From Mucilaginibacter jinjuensis (lineage in GTDB: Bacteria > Bacteroidota > Bacteroidia > Sphingobacteriales > Sphingobacteriaceae), in assembly GCF_028596025.1 (NCBI RefSeq), contig NZ_CP117167.1, positions 868,001 to 932,000 of the forward strand: 64,000 nt of DNA, written 5' to 3'. Within the stretch, counting starts at the first letter, position 1. Every line of letters starts with the position of its first letter. Below, piece after piece: positions 45,011-54,365 of this stretch. The notes beneath the pieces were generated by a model. It had not been told where the DNA came from. It worked only from the letters and a program-made list of their open reading frames with translations, and did no database searches. The position numbers and the translations under genes are program-made.

Positions 45011-45197
45011 TTAGTGAGGGAGTGAGTTGTGAATGAGTGAGTAAACTACCAGAACGTCATTGCGAGATACGAAGCAATCCCCGACTTGCAAGGCGGTTTT
45101 GTAAAGTTCGCGATTGCTTCGTTCCTCGCAATGACGCGCTTTTTTGTAACGTAGTTAAATCACTCGCAACTCAAAATTCACTCCCTCACAACTAAAT
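45011..45197. repeat. nested repeats: GTGAATGAGTGAG words around a GTCATTGCGAG palindrome
   Basis: The inner palindrome has arms 45055-45079 and 45112-45136 of the GTCATTGCGAG type (copy 3). Outside it lie the GAGTGAG words at 45011-45043 and their inverted form at 45157-45195. The convergent GNAT and protease genes border it. There is no gene in it. Confidence 0.82.
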
Positions 45198-46496
45198 TTA
45201 CTTTCCCGTTCTAAACCTCACTGTATAATTCACCAGCGGATAACCATCCGCCGAGCGAAAACCACCGCCGGTTACTATGAAGTTATAGTCGGTATCGGGT
45301 TGCAGGTCTACCTTAAAGGTGAACGATTTTTTATCGGGCGAGAATCCGACCTGCCCGGTAACCGGGTACGTGTCGCGACCGCCCGGGCCATAATCAACCG
45401 CGACCCCACGGCCCATCACAGCCGAAAAATCTATCTTAATTTCTTTAGTGGAGGGGCTCACGGGTTTGTTTGGCCAAACAGATACGCCGCTAACAACCGG
45501 ACGTTTGAGCTCATAAGTTTGGTGTAACTGAACAAGCGATTGGGGGAAATACCTGGAGTTAACCAGGAATTTCTCTACCGCTGCGGTATCGGCATAGTTC
45601 AGCTCTATCATTTCTTTAATGGCTGTTTTTTTATTGCGCGAGTTGTTATAGTATGATCGGCAAATGGCATAACCCATATAGTAACCCAAATCGCCAACCC
45701 TGCCATTATTGGTGCCGTTATAAAGCCAGTTTTTATAGTTGTTTAAAAACATTTCGGAGGCAAACTGGGCTTTTAATTCTTGTTCGTGTGCCGGGCCGTA
45801 GCTCATGTAGGGCAGTGGCAGGGTTTTAATGGTAACAAGCTCGGTAACAAAATCGGCAGTGCCTTCATAGATGGATTGTGAAAGCAGGTTATAAGGTTCG
45901 CCGCTTTCCTGTGTGTGCACATACTCATGGATATTTAGCGGCACTATGTTTACAAACGGGTTACTATGAAAATATTGAGCTAACCCACTTTTTAAAGCAG
46001 GCGGCAGTTCTGATACATCAACGGTGGAATCGCCTGTGGCCAGTTCTGTCCCAATCAAAACCTTGCCATCGCCGGATGTGCCCGCCGAATTCAATATACC
46101 GATGGTGAAATAAATTACGGCAGGTTTAAGCTGGGGGTATATAGAATTGAATATTTTAATATCCGGATCAAATTCGGTAGTTAGGCCTTTACATTTAAAG
46201 GTGTTATCCCTAACTGAGTTCCAGAACTTTGGGTAATGGCGTATAGCCGAAACGTAGGCTTCGGCGGTGTAGTTTTTGGCTTCCATAAAAGCCTTTAAAC
46301 CATCGGTGCCGCGGGCTATGTATAGCTTCTGAATATAATAGAGTTGCTTAACACTGTCTTTAGTGGTACGGATACTGTCGTACGCGTTCCAGAAATTATC
46401 AACATCATCGGTAATTACCTTGCGGATACTGTACTGGCCATAAGCTAATGAAAGAAAACAGAAGTTGAAAAGGAGTAGGGTAGACAGTTTTTTCAT
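45198..46496 (-). CDS. secreted putative zinc metalloprotease with Ig-like C-terminus
   Basis: The 432-residue precursor has a signal peptide ending LAYGQ. Residues H190-E191-x-x-H194 in NIHEYVHTQ form a metalloprotease zinc motif, and E211 in YEGTADFVTEL lies where a third ligand is expected, as in DUF2268-type predicted Zn-dependent proteases. The last ~100 residues resemble an Ig-like bacterial domain (KEIKIDFSAVMGRGVAVDY, then FTFKVDLQPDTDYNFIVTGG). Activity is not proven. It is a single gene convergent with the GNAT gene. Confidence 0.72.
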   Translation of the reverse strand: MKKLSTLLLFNFCFLSLAYGQYSIRKVITDDVDNFWNAYDSIRTTKDSVKQLYYIQKLYIARGTDGLKAFMEAKNYTAEAYVSAIRHYPKFWNSVRDNTFKCKGLTTEFDPDIKIFNSIYPQLKPAVIYFTIGILNSAGTSGDGKVLIGTELATGDSTVDVSELPPALKSGLAQYFHSNPFVNIVPLNIHEYVHTQESGEPYNLLSQSIYEGTADFVTELVTIKTLPLPYMSYGPAHEQELKAQFASEMFLNNYKNWLYNGTNNGRVGDLGYYMGYAICRSYYNNSRNKKTAIKEMIELNYADTAAVEKFLVNSRYFPQSLVQLHQTYELKRPVVSGVSVWPNKPVSPSTKEIKIDFSAVMGRGVAVDYGPGGRDTYPVTGQVGFSPDKKSFTFKVDLQPDTDYNFIVTGGGFRSADGYPLVNYTVRFRTGK

Positions 46497-46585
46497 ATTA
46501 GATTAAAGACGATGCAAAAGCAAATATGTTGCGTTGCACAAAGTTAAAAAACTACCCTGTTATTATACCCTTTTGTCTCATGCCG

Positions 46586-46846
46586 TTATCGCTTAATAAA
46601 ACTAAATGCCGGTTTGCCTTTCATCAGTTTTATCGACATTAGTATAATGGCAATCATCCACACGGCAATGCTGGCCATATAGCCCGAGCGGTATCCCCAG
46701 TTATAGCCCATGTCAAAAGAATTATGTGTGTTAATAGCGTTGGTTGCATACACTTGGCTAATGCCTTTTAGCTTACCGATCAATGTGCCAACATATACTG
46801 CCAATAGCACTACATTAAACATTGGGGACTTAAAAAATTGCTTCAT
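46586..46846 (-). CDS. small two-helix membrane protein, hypothetical
   Basis: From ATG at 46846 the protein has 86 residues with two membrane helices (about 10-25 and 54-76) and a Tyr/Gly/Asn-rich loop (MGYNWGYRSGYM). No family was recognised. It is divergent from purH, with the purH promoter lying between them. Confidence 0.6.
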   Translation of the reverse strand: MKQFFKSPMFNVVLLAVYVGTLIGKLKGISQVYATNAINTHNSFDMGYNWGYRSGYMASIAVWMIAIILMSIKLMKGKPAFSFIKR

Positions 46847-46946
46847 TATCCTAATGTACAAATTATTGCATCAGAATTAAAAAAGATGAATCATTTTTCA
46901 TACGTATAAATGACTAACTTATAGTTAACTAATCATACAAAATAAT

Positions 46947-46954
46947 TACTTTTG
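46947..46954 (+). promoter_or_regulatory. -7 promoter box of purH
   Basis: TACTTTTG followed by C is an exact TAnnTTTG box, 21 bases before the purH start codon. No purine riboswitch is seen in the short leader. Confidence 0.6.
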
Positions 46955-46974
46955 CGGCTCGAAAATTTCCCTCA

Positions 46975-48501
46975 ATGAGTCAGCCCGTAAAAATAAAAAA
47001 CGCACTAATTTCGGTTTATTATAAAGATCATCTTGAACCGGTAATTCATGAACTTAATCGCTTAGGCGTTAAAATATATTCAACAGGTGGTACCGAAACT
47101 TTTATTCGCAGTTTAGGCGCCGATGTTATTGCTGTTGAAGACCTTACTTCTTACCCGTCAATCTTAGGCGGGCGTGTTAAAACCCTGCACCCTAAAGTAT
47201 TTGGTGGTATTTTAGGCCGCAGAAGCTTAGAGCAGGATCTGCAGCAACTGGAGCAATACGAGATCCCAGAAATTGATCTGGTAATTGTTGACTTATATCC
47301 GTTTGAAGAAACAGTAGAGTCTGGTGCAGGCCACGATGATGTGATCGAGAAGATCGACATCGGCGGCATCTCCCTGATCCGCGCAGCTGCCAAAAATTAT
47401 AAAGATGTGGTTATCGTTTCATCAAAAGACGATTACCCTGTTTTAGAAGAGTTATTGAAAACTAAAAATGGCGAAACCGATATTGAAGACCGTAAAACTT
47501 TCGCACTGAAAGCTTTCAACGTATCATCAAATTACGATACCGCCATTTTCCAATACTTTAACCAGGACGAGCAGATGCCTGTGTTTAAACAGAGCATACA
47601 GCAAAGCCAGGTTTTACGCTATGGCGAAAACCCGCATCAACAAGGCGTTTTTTATGGTCAGTTAGATGCTATGTTTACGAAATTGCATGGCAAAGAGTTA
47701 TCATATAATAATTTAGTTGATGTTGATGCTGCCGTTGCTCTGATTGATGAGTTTACCGAGCCAACTGTTGCCATTTTAAAACATACCAACGCTTGCGGTA
47801 TTGCATCGCGCAGCTTTATTAAAGAAGCCTGGATCGATGCTTTGGCTTGCGACCCGGTTTCTGCTTTCGGTGGTGTAATTATCGCTAACGACGAGATTAA
47901 TGAGGACACTGCTATCGAGATCAGCAAGTTGTTTTACGAAGTGTTGATCGCACCGGCCTATACCAAAGAGGCGCTTGAAGTTTTACAAAGCAAAAAGAAC
48001 CGTGTGATCCTGATCCGTAACCAGGTTGAGTTGCCGGTTAAACAATTTAAAACTTTGTTAAATGGTGTTATCGAGCAGGATAAAGATGCGGTTATTGAAG
48101 GCCCAAGCCAAATGACCCCGGTTACCAACGCACAACCAACCGAACAACAGTTGAAAGATCTGTTCTTCGCTAATAAAATTGTAAAACATACTAAATCAAA
48201 TACCGTAGTACTGGCTAAAAACGATCAGTTACTGGCAAGCGGTGTTGGCCAGACTTCGCGTGTTGATGCTTTGCGCCAGGCTATAGAAAAGGCAAAAAGT
48301 TTCGGTTTTGATTTGAATGGTGCAGTAATGACATCGGATGCTTTCTTCCCATTCCCTGATTGTGTTGAAATTGCTGCCGATGCCGGTATTGTGGCCGTTC
48401 TGCAGCCTGGAGGCTCTATTAAAGATCAGGATTCGATCGATATGGCTAACCAGAAAAATATAGTTATGGTAACTACCGGAGTTAGGCATTTTAAACACTA
48501 A
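46975..48501 (+). CDS. purH: bifunctional AICAR transformylase/IMP cyclohydrolase
   Basis: The 508-residue enzyme carries out the last two steps of IMP synthesis. The N-terminal MGS-like IMP cyclohydrolase domain (about 1-195) includes STGGT and GGRVKTLHPKVFGGIL. The C-terminal AICAR transformylase domain has the catalytic K-H pair in ILKHTNACG and the motifs VRYGENPHQ-like LRYGENPHQQ and DAFFPFPD. Length is normal. In many Bacteroidota purH stands just before mreB, as here, with 114 bases between; co-transcription is possible. Confidence 0.97.
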   Translation: MSQPVKIKNALISVYYKDHLEPVIHELNRLGVKIYSTGGTETFIRSLGADVIAVEDLTSYPSILGGRVKTLHPKVFGGILGRRSLEQDLQQLEQYEIPEIDLVIVDLYPFEETVESGAGHDDVIEKIDIGGISLIRAAAKNYKDVVIVSSKDDYPVLEELLKTKNGETDIEDRKTFALKAFNVSSNYDTAIFQYFNQDEQMPVFKQSIQQSQVLRYGENPHQQGVFYGQLDAMFTKLHGKELSYNNLVDVDAAVALIDEFTEPTVAILKHTNACGIASRSFIKEAWIDALACDPVSAFGGVIIANDEINEDTAIEISKLFYEVLIAPAYTKEALEVLQSKKNRVILIRNQVELPVKQFKTLLNGVIEQDKDAVIEGPSQMTPVTNAQPTEQQLKDLFFANKIVKHTKSNTVVLAKNDQLLASGVGQTSRVDALRQAIEKAKSFGFDLNGAVMTSDAFFPFPDCVEIAADAGIVAVLQPGGSIKDQDSIDMANQKNIVMVTTGVRHFKH

Positions 48502-48615
48502 ATTTAGATCGATTACAATAATCTGCGATTTTTAACGCTTTAAAAAGCAAGCAAATGATACAGCTTATTAAGTAATTTTTTTTCAAATTTGCAGATTATT
48601 AGAAACACATATTAA

Positions 48616-49638
48616 ATGGGTTTATTCAACTTTTTTACGCAAGAGATTGCGATTGACTTAGGTACAGCAAATACCCTGATTATACATAACGATAAAGTGG
48701 TTGTAGATGAACCATCAATCGTTGCCTTAGACAGACAAACCAATAAAGTGATTGCCATTGGGCGCCAGGCCATGCAAATGGAAGGTAAAACCCACGAGAA
48801 GATCCGCACCGTACGCCCGTTGAAAGATGGCGTAATTGCAGATTTTGACGCTGCGGAGCACATGATCCGCGGGATGATCAAAATGATCAACAAAGGCAAG
48901 AGCTGGTTTTTCCCGTCGTTAAGGATGGTAATATGTATCCCATCGGGTATTACCGAGGTTGAAAAACGTGCCGTGCGCGACTCGGCCGAAATTGCAGGTG
49001 CCAAAGAGGTTTACCTGATTTACGAACCAATGGCTGCTGCGGTAGGTATTGGTATCGACGTAGAAGAGCCAATGGGTAACATGATCATCGATATCGGTGG
49101 TGGTACTACCGAGATTGCGGTTATCGCATTATCGGGTATCGTTTGCGATCAATCGATCCGTGTTGCGGGTGATAACTTTGATGCTGATATCGTTCAGTAC
49201 ATCCGTCGCCAGCACAACATCATGATTGGTGACCGTACTGCTGAGAAGATCAAAATTGAAGTAGGTGCTGCTTTGCCTGAGTTGGCAGATCCGCCGGCTG
49301 ATTTTGCCGTACAAGGCCGTGACCTGATGACCGGTGTACCAAAACAGATCACCGTATCATATACCGAAATTGCACATTGCCTTGATAAATCAATCTCTAA
49401 GATTGAGGAAGCGATATTGAAAGCGTTGGAGATTACTCCACCCGAGCTTTCGGCAGATATTTACCAAACCGGTATTTACTTAACCGGGGGCGGTGCATTG
49501 CTGCGTGGTTTAGATAAACGTGTGGCTGCCAAAACCAAACTACCAGTGCACGTAGCCGAAGACCCACTGCGCGCCGTAGTACGTGGTACCGGTACCGCCC
49601 TTAAAAATATTGGTAACTTTAAGTTTTTAATGCAATAA
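48616..49638 (+). CDS. mreB: rod-shape-determining actin-like protein MreB
   Basis: The 340-residue protein polymerises along the membrane and directs lateral wall synthesis with MreC, MreD, PBP2 and RodA. The actin-fold ATP motifs are visible: phosphate 1 IDLGTANTLI (near 13), phosphate 2 IDIGGGTTEIAV (near 157), and the adenosine motif YLTGGGALLRGLD. Length is typical. It starts the elongation cluster. A near-match -7 box (CAAATTTG) lies at 48584-48591. Confidence 0.97.
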   Translation: MGLFNFFTQEIAIDLGTANTLIIHNDKVVVDEPSIVALDRQTNKVIAIGRQAMQMEGKTHEKIRTVRPLKDGVIADFDAAEHMIRGMIKMINKGKSWFFPSLRMVICIPSGITEVEKRAVRDSAEIAGAKEVYLIYEPMAAAVGIGIDVEEPMGNMIIDIGGGTTEIAVIALSGIVCDQSIRVAGDNFDADIVQYIRRQHNIMIGDRTAEKIKIEVGAALPELADPPADFAVQGRDLMTGVPKQITVSYTEIAHCLDKSISKIEEAILKALEITPPELSADIYQTGIYLTGGGALLRGLDKRVAAKTKLPVHVAEDPLRAVVRGTGTALKNIGNFKFLMQ

Positions 49639-49640
49639 TA

Positions 49641-49727
49641 TTAGTGGTGAATGAGTGAGTTAGTGAATGAGTGAGTGCTCTCCCAAGTTCATTAACTCAC
49701 TAATTCACTCCTTCAAAACTCACAACT
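49641..49727. repeat. inverted GTGAATGAGTGAG repeat
   Basis: The left part (49641-49677) and right part (49691-49727) are imperfect inverted copies of the GAGTGAG words. They form a hairpin between mreB and mreC that could lower expression of the downstream genes relative to mreB. This is a suggestion from position only. Confidence 0.6.
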
Positions 49728-49737
49728 ATTCAGCGGT

Positions 49738-50586
49738 ATGCGTAACCTATTGATCTTCGTCAGCAAGTACAACGCATTTTTCCTGTTCCTGATATTTGAG
49801 ATAAGTTCGCTGATTATTTACATTAAGTACAATTCTTTTCAGAAGGCTACATTTATCAACAGCTCTAATATGGTTACCGGCAATATTTATGGCCGTGTAA
49901 ACAAGCTGAACCAATATCTGGCGCTGCGGGAAAGCAACGATAGCTTAATGGCAGAGAATGCACGCTTACGCAATAACTTGCCTTCGTCATTTTATGCCGA
50001 TACCGCTGCCAAGCATACAGTTACAGATACCCTTTATCATCAACAATACACTTACATTGCTGCCAAGGTAATTAACAATTCGGTTAACCGGGCTAATAAT
50101 TACATCACCATAAATCGGGGCAGTAACGAAGGTATAGCTAAAGATATGGGCGTTATTTGCAGTTCAGGTTTGGTGGGTATTGTGGTAAATACAACACCGC
50201 ATTTCTCAACGGTAAGGTCTTTCCTGCATAAGGATACCAAGATCAGCGCTATGGTAACAGATACTAAAGACATTGGCTCCATGATCTGGAGCGATGATCT
50301 TGGCCCACACACCGGCTTGCTGATCGATATACCCAACCACGTAAAACCGCGACTTGGTGAACCTGTAGTAACATCGGGTTTCTCTTTATTCCCTCCGGGA
50401 ATCTCAATCGGTAAAATCAGTAAGCTTAATGCAAAAGGCGGTGGTTTCTTCTTAAATATGGAAGTTAATTTATCTGTCGATTTCAGTCGCCTCGAATATG
50501 TATATGTGGTAATTAATAAACTGGCCGTAGAACAAGCTACATTAGAAGCACAGCAAAAGAAAGATGATCAGGACACTAATAATTAA
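49738..50586 (+). CDS. mreC: rod-shape-determining protein MreC
   Basis: The 282-residue protein has one N-terminal membrane helix (about 12-30), a coiled coil (about 58-85) and the MreC beta-barrel domain (about 110-265, with NRGSNEGIAKDMGVI, GLVGIVV, and the proline-rich FPPGISIGKI). It links PBP2 to MreB in the periplasm. Length is normal and the C-terminus is charged. Its last bases overlap mreD by 23 bp. Confidence 0.95.
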   Translation: MRNLLIFVSKYNAFFLFLIFEISSLIIYIKYNSFQKATFINSSNMVTGNIYGRVNKLNQYLALRESNDSLMAENARLRNNLPSSFYADTAAKHTVTDTLYHQQYTYIAAKVINNSVNRANNYITINRGSNEGIAKDMGVICSSGLVGIVVNTTPHFSTVRSFLHKDTKISAMVTDTKDIGSMIWSDDLGPHTGLLIDIPNHVKPRLGEPVVTSGFSLFPPGISIGKISKLNAKGGGFFLNMEVNLSVDFSRLEYVYVVINKLAVEQATLEAQQKKDDQDTNN

Positions 50587-51082
50587 TCTTATACGCTTTG
50601 TAGCCCTGGTGTTCTTACAGGTTTTCCTGTTGAAGAATTTAACGCTGTATAACCTTTCTACGCCGTACCCTTATATCATATTTATCCTGTTACTACCTTT
50701 CGAAACGCCAAACATTCTACTGTTTGCATTATCATTTATACTGGGCTTAACTATTGATGCATTTTATGATACACCCGGCCTGCACGCTGCGGCTTGTGTA
50801 CTAATGGCTATGGTGCGGGTAATGTTTATCAGCATTACGGTGCAAAAAGATGGCTTTGATAACGAGCCCGAACCTACGCTAAGCGTAATGGGTTTCAGGT
50901 GGTTTTTTGCGTATGCATCGGTACTTACTTTGTGTCATCACTTTTTCTTATTCAACCTCGAAGTATTTCGCATCTCCGAAATACAATATACTTTATTACG
51001 TTTTATATTAAGTTCGGTTTTTACCATATTTTTAATGCTGATTTCAGGCTTCTTATTTTTCAGGAGTAGAGAACGTAAATGA
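50564..51082 (+). CDS. mreD: rod-shape-determining protein MreD
   Basis: The 172-residue protein has five or six membrane helices and is the membrane partner of MreC. Stretches such as LFALSFILGLTIDAFYDTPGLHAAA fit the family. The start overlaps mreC by 23 bp, and the end overlaps the PBP2 gene by 4 bp, so the genes are translationally coupled. Confidence 0.92.
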   Translation: MIRTLIINLIRFVALVFLQVFLLKNLTLYNLSTPYPYIIFILLLPFETPNILLFALSFILGLTIDAFYDTPGLHAAACVLMAMVRVMFISITVQKDGFDNEPEPTLSVMGFRWFFAYASVLTLCHHFFLFNLEVFRISEIQYTLLRFILSSVFTIFLMLISGFLFFRSRERK

Positions 51083-53079
51083 ACAGTTTTTTTGCGCGCC
51101 GGTATGTTGTTACCGCAATATTTGTAACCCTATGCCTTACCCTGCTGGTGAGGCTTTTCTATATGCAAATTGTTGAGGACAGGTACTTCCTGGCTTCGAA
51201 CAATAACGTTATCCGTAAGCTTATCCAGTACCCGGCCCGTGGCCCTATATTAGACCGCAATGGCAAAATATTGGTGCAGAACGAACCCGTTTATGATGTT
51301 ACCGTAATACCCCACGAGGTTAAGGCATTCGATACCCTTGAGTTTTGCAAAATGATAGGCATCGATAAAGATGGCTTTGATAAACGTTTTGCAAAAGCAT
51401 ATAAATACTCTCCTTACCGTACATCGATATTTGAAAAGCAGCTACCTGCTACCATGTATGCTTCTTTGCAAGAGAAGTTATCTGAATTTCCGGGTTTTTA
51501 TGTACAGCCACGTACCATTCGTACTTATCCCGATTCAATCGCTGCCCACTTTTTGGGTTACATTGGTGAGGTAACAGATCGTGACATTGAAAAATCACAC
51601 GGCTATTATCACCCCGGCGATTATATCGGCCGTACCGGTGTAGAGAAAGCTTATGAAGATCTGCTGCGCGGACAAAGAGGGGTAAGAAACGTAATGGTTG
51701 ATTCGCGCAACGTAAGCAAGGGGCGTTTTGCTAATGGCGCTTATGATACGGTTGCCATCGCGGGCGAACGTTTAATGTCATCACTTGACAGCAAGATCCA
51801 AAAGCTTGGCGAGAAGCTGATGAATCATAAGGTAGGCAGTATTGTAGCCATCGAACCGTCAACCGGTGAAATACTGGCTTTTGTGAGCAGCCCTGGTTAC
51901 GATCCCAACCTGATGGTAGGGCGCGAGCGTGGCAACAACATCAGCAAAATGTACGAAGATCCATATAACCCGCTGTTGATTCGTCCTATACAGGCTTATT
52001 ACCCACCGGGTTCTTCTTTTAAACCATTGGCAGCTTTAATTGCATTGCAGGAAGGTTTGATAACCCCGCAAACTGGTTTTGAATGTACAGCCACTTATTG
52101 GGCCGGTAACCACCCGGTGCATTGCGATGAACGTCATGGTTATACCAACCTGTCGCACGGTATTGCCGAATCATGTAACACCTATTTCTGTAACGTATTT
52201 ACCGATGTAATGAACCGCAATGGTTCTAAAAACATAAGGACTACTTATACCGATTGGCGCGAGAAGGTTAATAAATTTGGCTTTGGCGTAAAGCTTGATG
52301 TGGATTTACCTAACGAGAAAAAAGGTTTTGTACCTACCGCATTGTATTACGATAACAAGTTTCACCAAAACCGTTGGTATTCTACTTCTATCATCTCGTT
52401 GGCTATCGGCCAGGGCGAGTTAGAGGCCACACCTTTACAGCTGGCTAATATTGAATGTACCATTGCCAATCACGGCTTTTATTATAAACCACACTTAATT
52501 AAATCTATCGGTGACAGAAATGTGGTGCGGGAAGAATTTACGAAGAAAAACTACGTAGGCATCGATCCGCAGTACTTTGAACCGGTAATTGATGGTATGC
52601 AACAAGTGGTTGAAGTGGGTACTGCCCATAGTTCAAAAATACCAGGTATTGTAATGTGTGGTAAAACGGGTACAGCGCAAAATCCGCACGGTAAAAATCA
52701 CTCGATATTTGTGGCCTTCGCTCCGCGCGAGAATCCGAAGATCGCGGTTGCTGTGGTTGTAGAAAACGCCGGTCAGGGCGCATGGTGGGCTGCGCCAATT
52801 GCCAGCTATGTAATTGAAGAATACCTGAAAGGCAAAATTGAGCGCCCGCAGGAAGAGTTTAACCGCATCATGAACGCCAACCTGATGCCTGAGCTTCCGG
52901 GTGCAAAGCCTGCTCTAAAAATTGTACCCAAGGCTGATAGTTTAAACAAACAAAAAGTTGATACCAGCGCTAAGCCGCAGCAATTAAAATCTGCTTCGCG
53001 AAAAAATAAAACTAAGAAAGATTCATCAATGCGTGTGTTAGCCGCCGCCCAAATAAAACGGAAGGACGATGAGCAATAG
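51079..53079 (+). CDS. mrdA: penicillin-binding protein 2 (elongation transpeptidase)
   Basis: The 666-residue enzyme cross-links peptidoglycan during cell elongation. It has an N-terminal membrane helix (about 10-30), the dimerisation/pedestal domain (about 50-220) and the transpeptidase. Active-site motifs are complete: S312-S-F-K315, S365-C-N367 and K529-T-G531. A lysine-rich tail of ~60 residues follows, longer than in E. coli PBP2. It overlaps mreD (4 bp) and rodA (11 bp). Confidence 0.96.
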   Translation: MNSFFARRYVVTAIFVTLCLTLLVRLFYMQIVEDRYFLASNNNVIRKLIQYPARGPILDRNGKILVQNEPVYDVTVIPHEVKAFDTLEFCKMIGIDKDGFDKRFAKAYKYSPYRTSIFEKQLPATMYASLQEKLSEFPGFYVQPRTIRTYPDSIAAHFLGYIGEVTDRDIEKSHGYYHPGDYIGRTGVEKAYEDLLRGQRGVRNVMVDSRNVSKGRFANGAYDTVAIAGERLMSSLDSKIQKLGEKLMNHKVGSIVAIEPSTGEILAFVSSPGYDPNLMVGRERGNNISKMYEDPYNPLLIRPIQAYYPPGSSFKPLAALIALQEGLITPQTGFECTATYWAGNHPVHCDERHGYTNLSHGIAESCNTYFCNVFTDVMNRNGSKNIRTTYTDWREKVNKFGFGVKLDVDLPNEKKGFVPTALYYDNKFHQNRWYSTSIISLAIGQGELEATPLQLANIECTIANHGFYYKPHLIKSIGDRNVVREEFTKKNYVGIDPQYFEPVIDGMQQVVEVGTAHSSKIPGIVMCGKTGTAQNPHGKNHSIFVAFAPRENPKIAVAVVVENAGQGAWWAAPIASYVIEEYLKGKIERPQEEFNRIMNANLMPELPGAKPALKIVPKADSLNKQKVDTSAKPQQLKSASRKNKTKKDSSMRVLAAAQIKRKDDEQ

Positions 53080-54346
53080 CAGTACACAACGCGGTTTCTT
53101 TTTTAATGTGGATTGGATAACGGTGCTCATCTATCTATGCCTGTGCGCTATCGGCTGGTTTAACATCCACTCGGCAGTATATGATCCCAAACATCCGGGT
53201 TTTGTTGATTTTGATACCAATTACGGTAAACAGTTCATCTTCATCATGTCGTCTATTGTGTTGTCGATAGTTATCTTACTGCTCGATAACCGCTTTTTTA
53301 TCACCTTTGCCTCGGTATTTTATATCATTACAGTTATACTGCTGATAGCCGTACTCGTCGTCGGCCGAAATGTAGGTGGTAACCAGGCCTGGATCCCGTT
53401 GGGTACCTTCAGGCTTCAGCCATCCGAATTTGCCAAGGTAACCACGGTATTACTGCTGGCGAGATATCTGAGCGGTACCAATATCCGCATTACCGAATGG
53501 AGATCGTTCTTAACAGCCGGAGCCATTATTGGCTTACCCATGTTGTTGATTATGCTACAGCCTGATACTGGATCAACCCTGGTATTTTGCTCGCTGATAT
53601 TTGTACTTTACCGCGAGGGATTGTCGCCCTACTTTCTGGTTATTATTGGGTTGATGATTGTACTGTTTGTACTCACATTGCTATTGAATCAACTATATTT
53701 GGCTATTGGGGTAGTGGCGGTAGGCTTATTAATCATTTGGATATTCAGGCGTTTTAGGCAGGTAATGCTCACGGTATTTATCGGGATGCTCATCTCGGTT
53801 ACCTTTATCTTCAGCGTAAAATACATTTATCTGCATGTACTTAAGCAGCATCAAAAAGAACGTATCGATATTTTACTGGGTTTGACTTCTGATCTGCGCA
53901 AGAAAGGCTATAACGTCAACCAGTCTAAAATAGCCATCGGTTCAGGAAAAATGTGGGGCAAGGGGTATTTAAAAGGCACCCAAACCAAATACTCATTTGT
54001 ACCCGAGCAAAGCACCGACTTTATTTTCTGCACCGTAGGCGAGGAATGGGGTTTTGCAGGTTCGGTAGCACTCATCAGCTTATACCTTTTCCTGTTACTC
54101 CGGCTCCTCATGCTCGCCGAGCGACAGCGGTCGCCTTTCTCCCGTATCTACGGATATGGTGTTGCCTCTGTTCTCTTTTTCCACGTTATCATCAATATTG
54201 GGATGACGGTGGGGATAGTGCCGGTTATCGGTATCCCGTTACCTTTCATCAGCTATGGAGGATCATCATTGTGGAGCTTTACTATCCTACTGTTTGTAAT
54301 GATTAAACTGGATTCGAATAGAATGGGGACATTGGTGCCGAATTAA
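53069..54346 (+). CDS. rodA: rod-shape peptidoglycan glycosyltransferase RodA
   Basis: The 425-residue SEDS protein polymerises glycan strands together with PBP2. About ten membrane helices are present. Family stretches include GGNQAWIPLGTFRLQPSEFAKV, the acidic catalytic region in LKGTQTKYSFVPEQSTDFIF, and the last helix motif PLPFISYGGSSL. A stretch of extra helices (about 190-260) makes it longer than the enterobacterial protein, as is usual in Bacteroidota. Last gene of the elongation cluster. Confidence 0.96.
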   Translation: MSNSSTQRGFFFNVDWITVLIYLCLCAIGWFNIHSAVYDPKHPGFVDFDTNYGKQFIFIMSSIVLSIVILLLDNRFFITFASVFYIITVILLIAVLVVGRNVGGNQAWIPLGTFRLQPSEFAKVTTVLLLARYLSGTNIRITEWRSFLTAGAIIGLPMLLIMLQPDTGSTLVFCSLIFVLYREGLSPYFLVIIGLMIVLFVLTLLLNQLYLAIGVVAVGLLIIWIFRRFRQVMLTVFIGMLISVTFIFSVKYIYLHVLKQHQKERIDILLGLTSDLRKKGYNVNQSKIAIGSGKMWGKGYLKGTQTKYSFVPEQSTDFIFCTVGEEWGFAGSVALISLYLFLLLRLLMLAERQRSPFSRIYGYGVASVLFFHVIINIGMTVGIVPVIGIPLPFISYGGSSLWSFTILLFVMIKLDSNRMGTLVPN

Positions 54347-54365
54347 TTTACTTCTTCATCCCATC

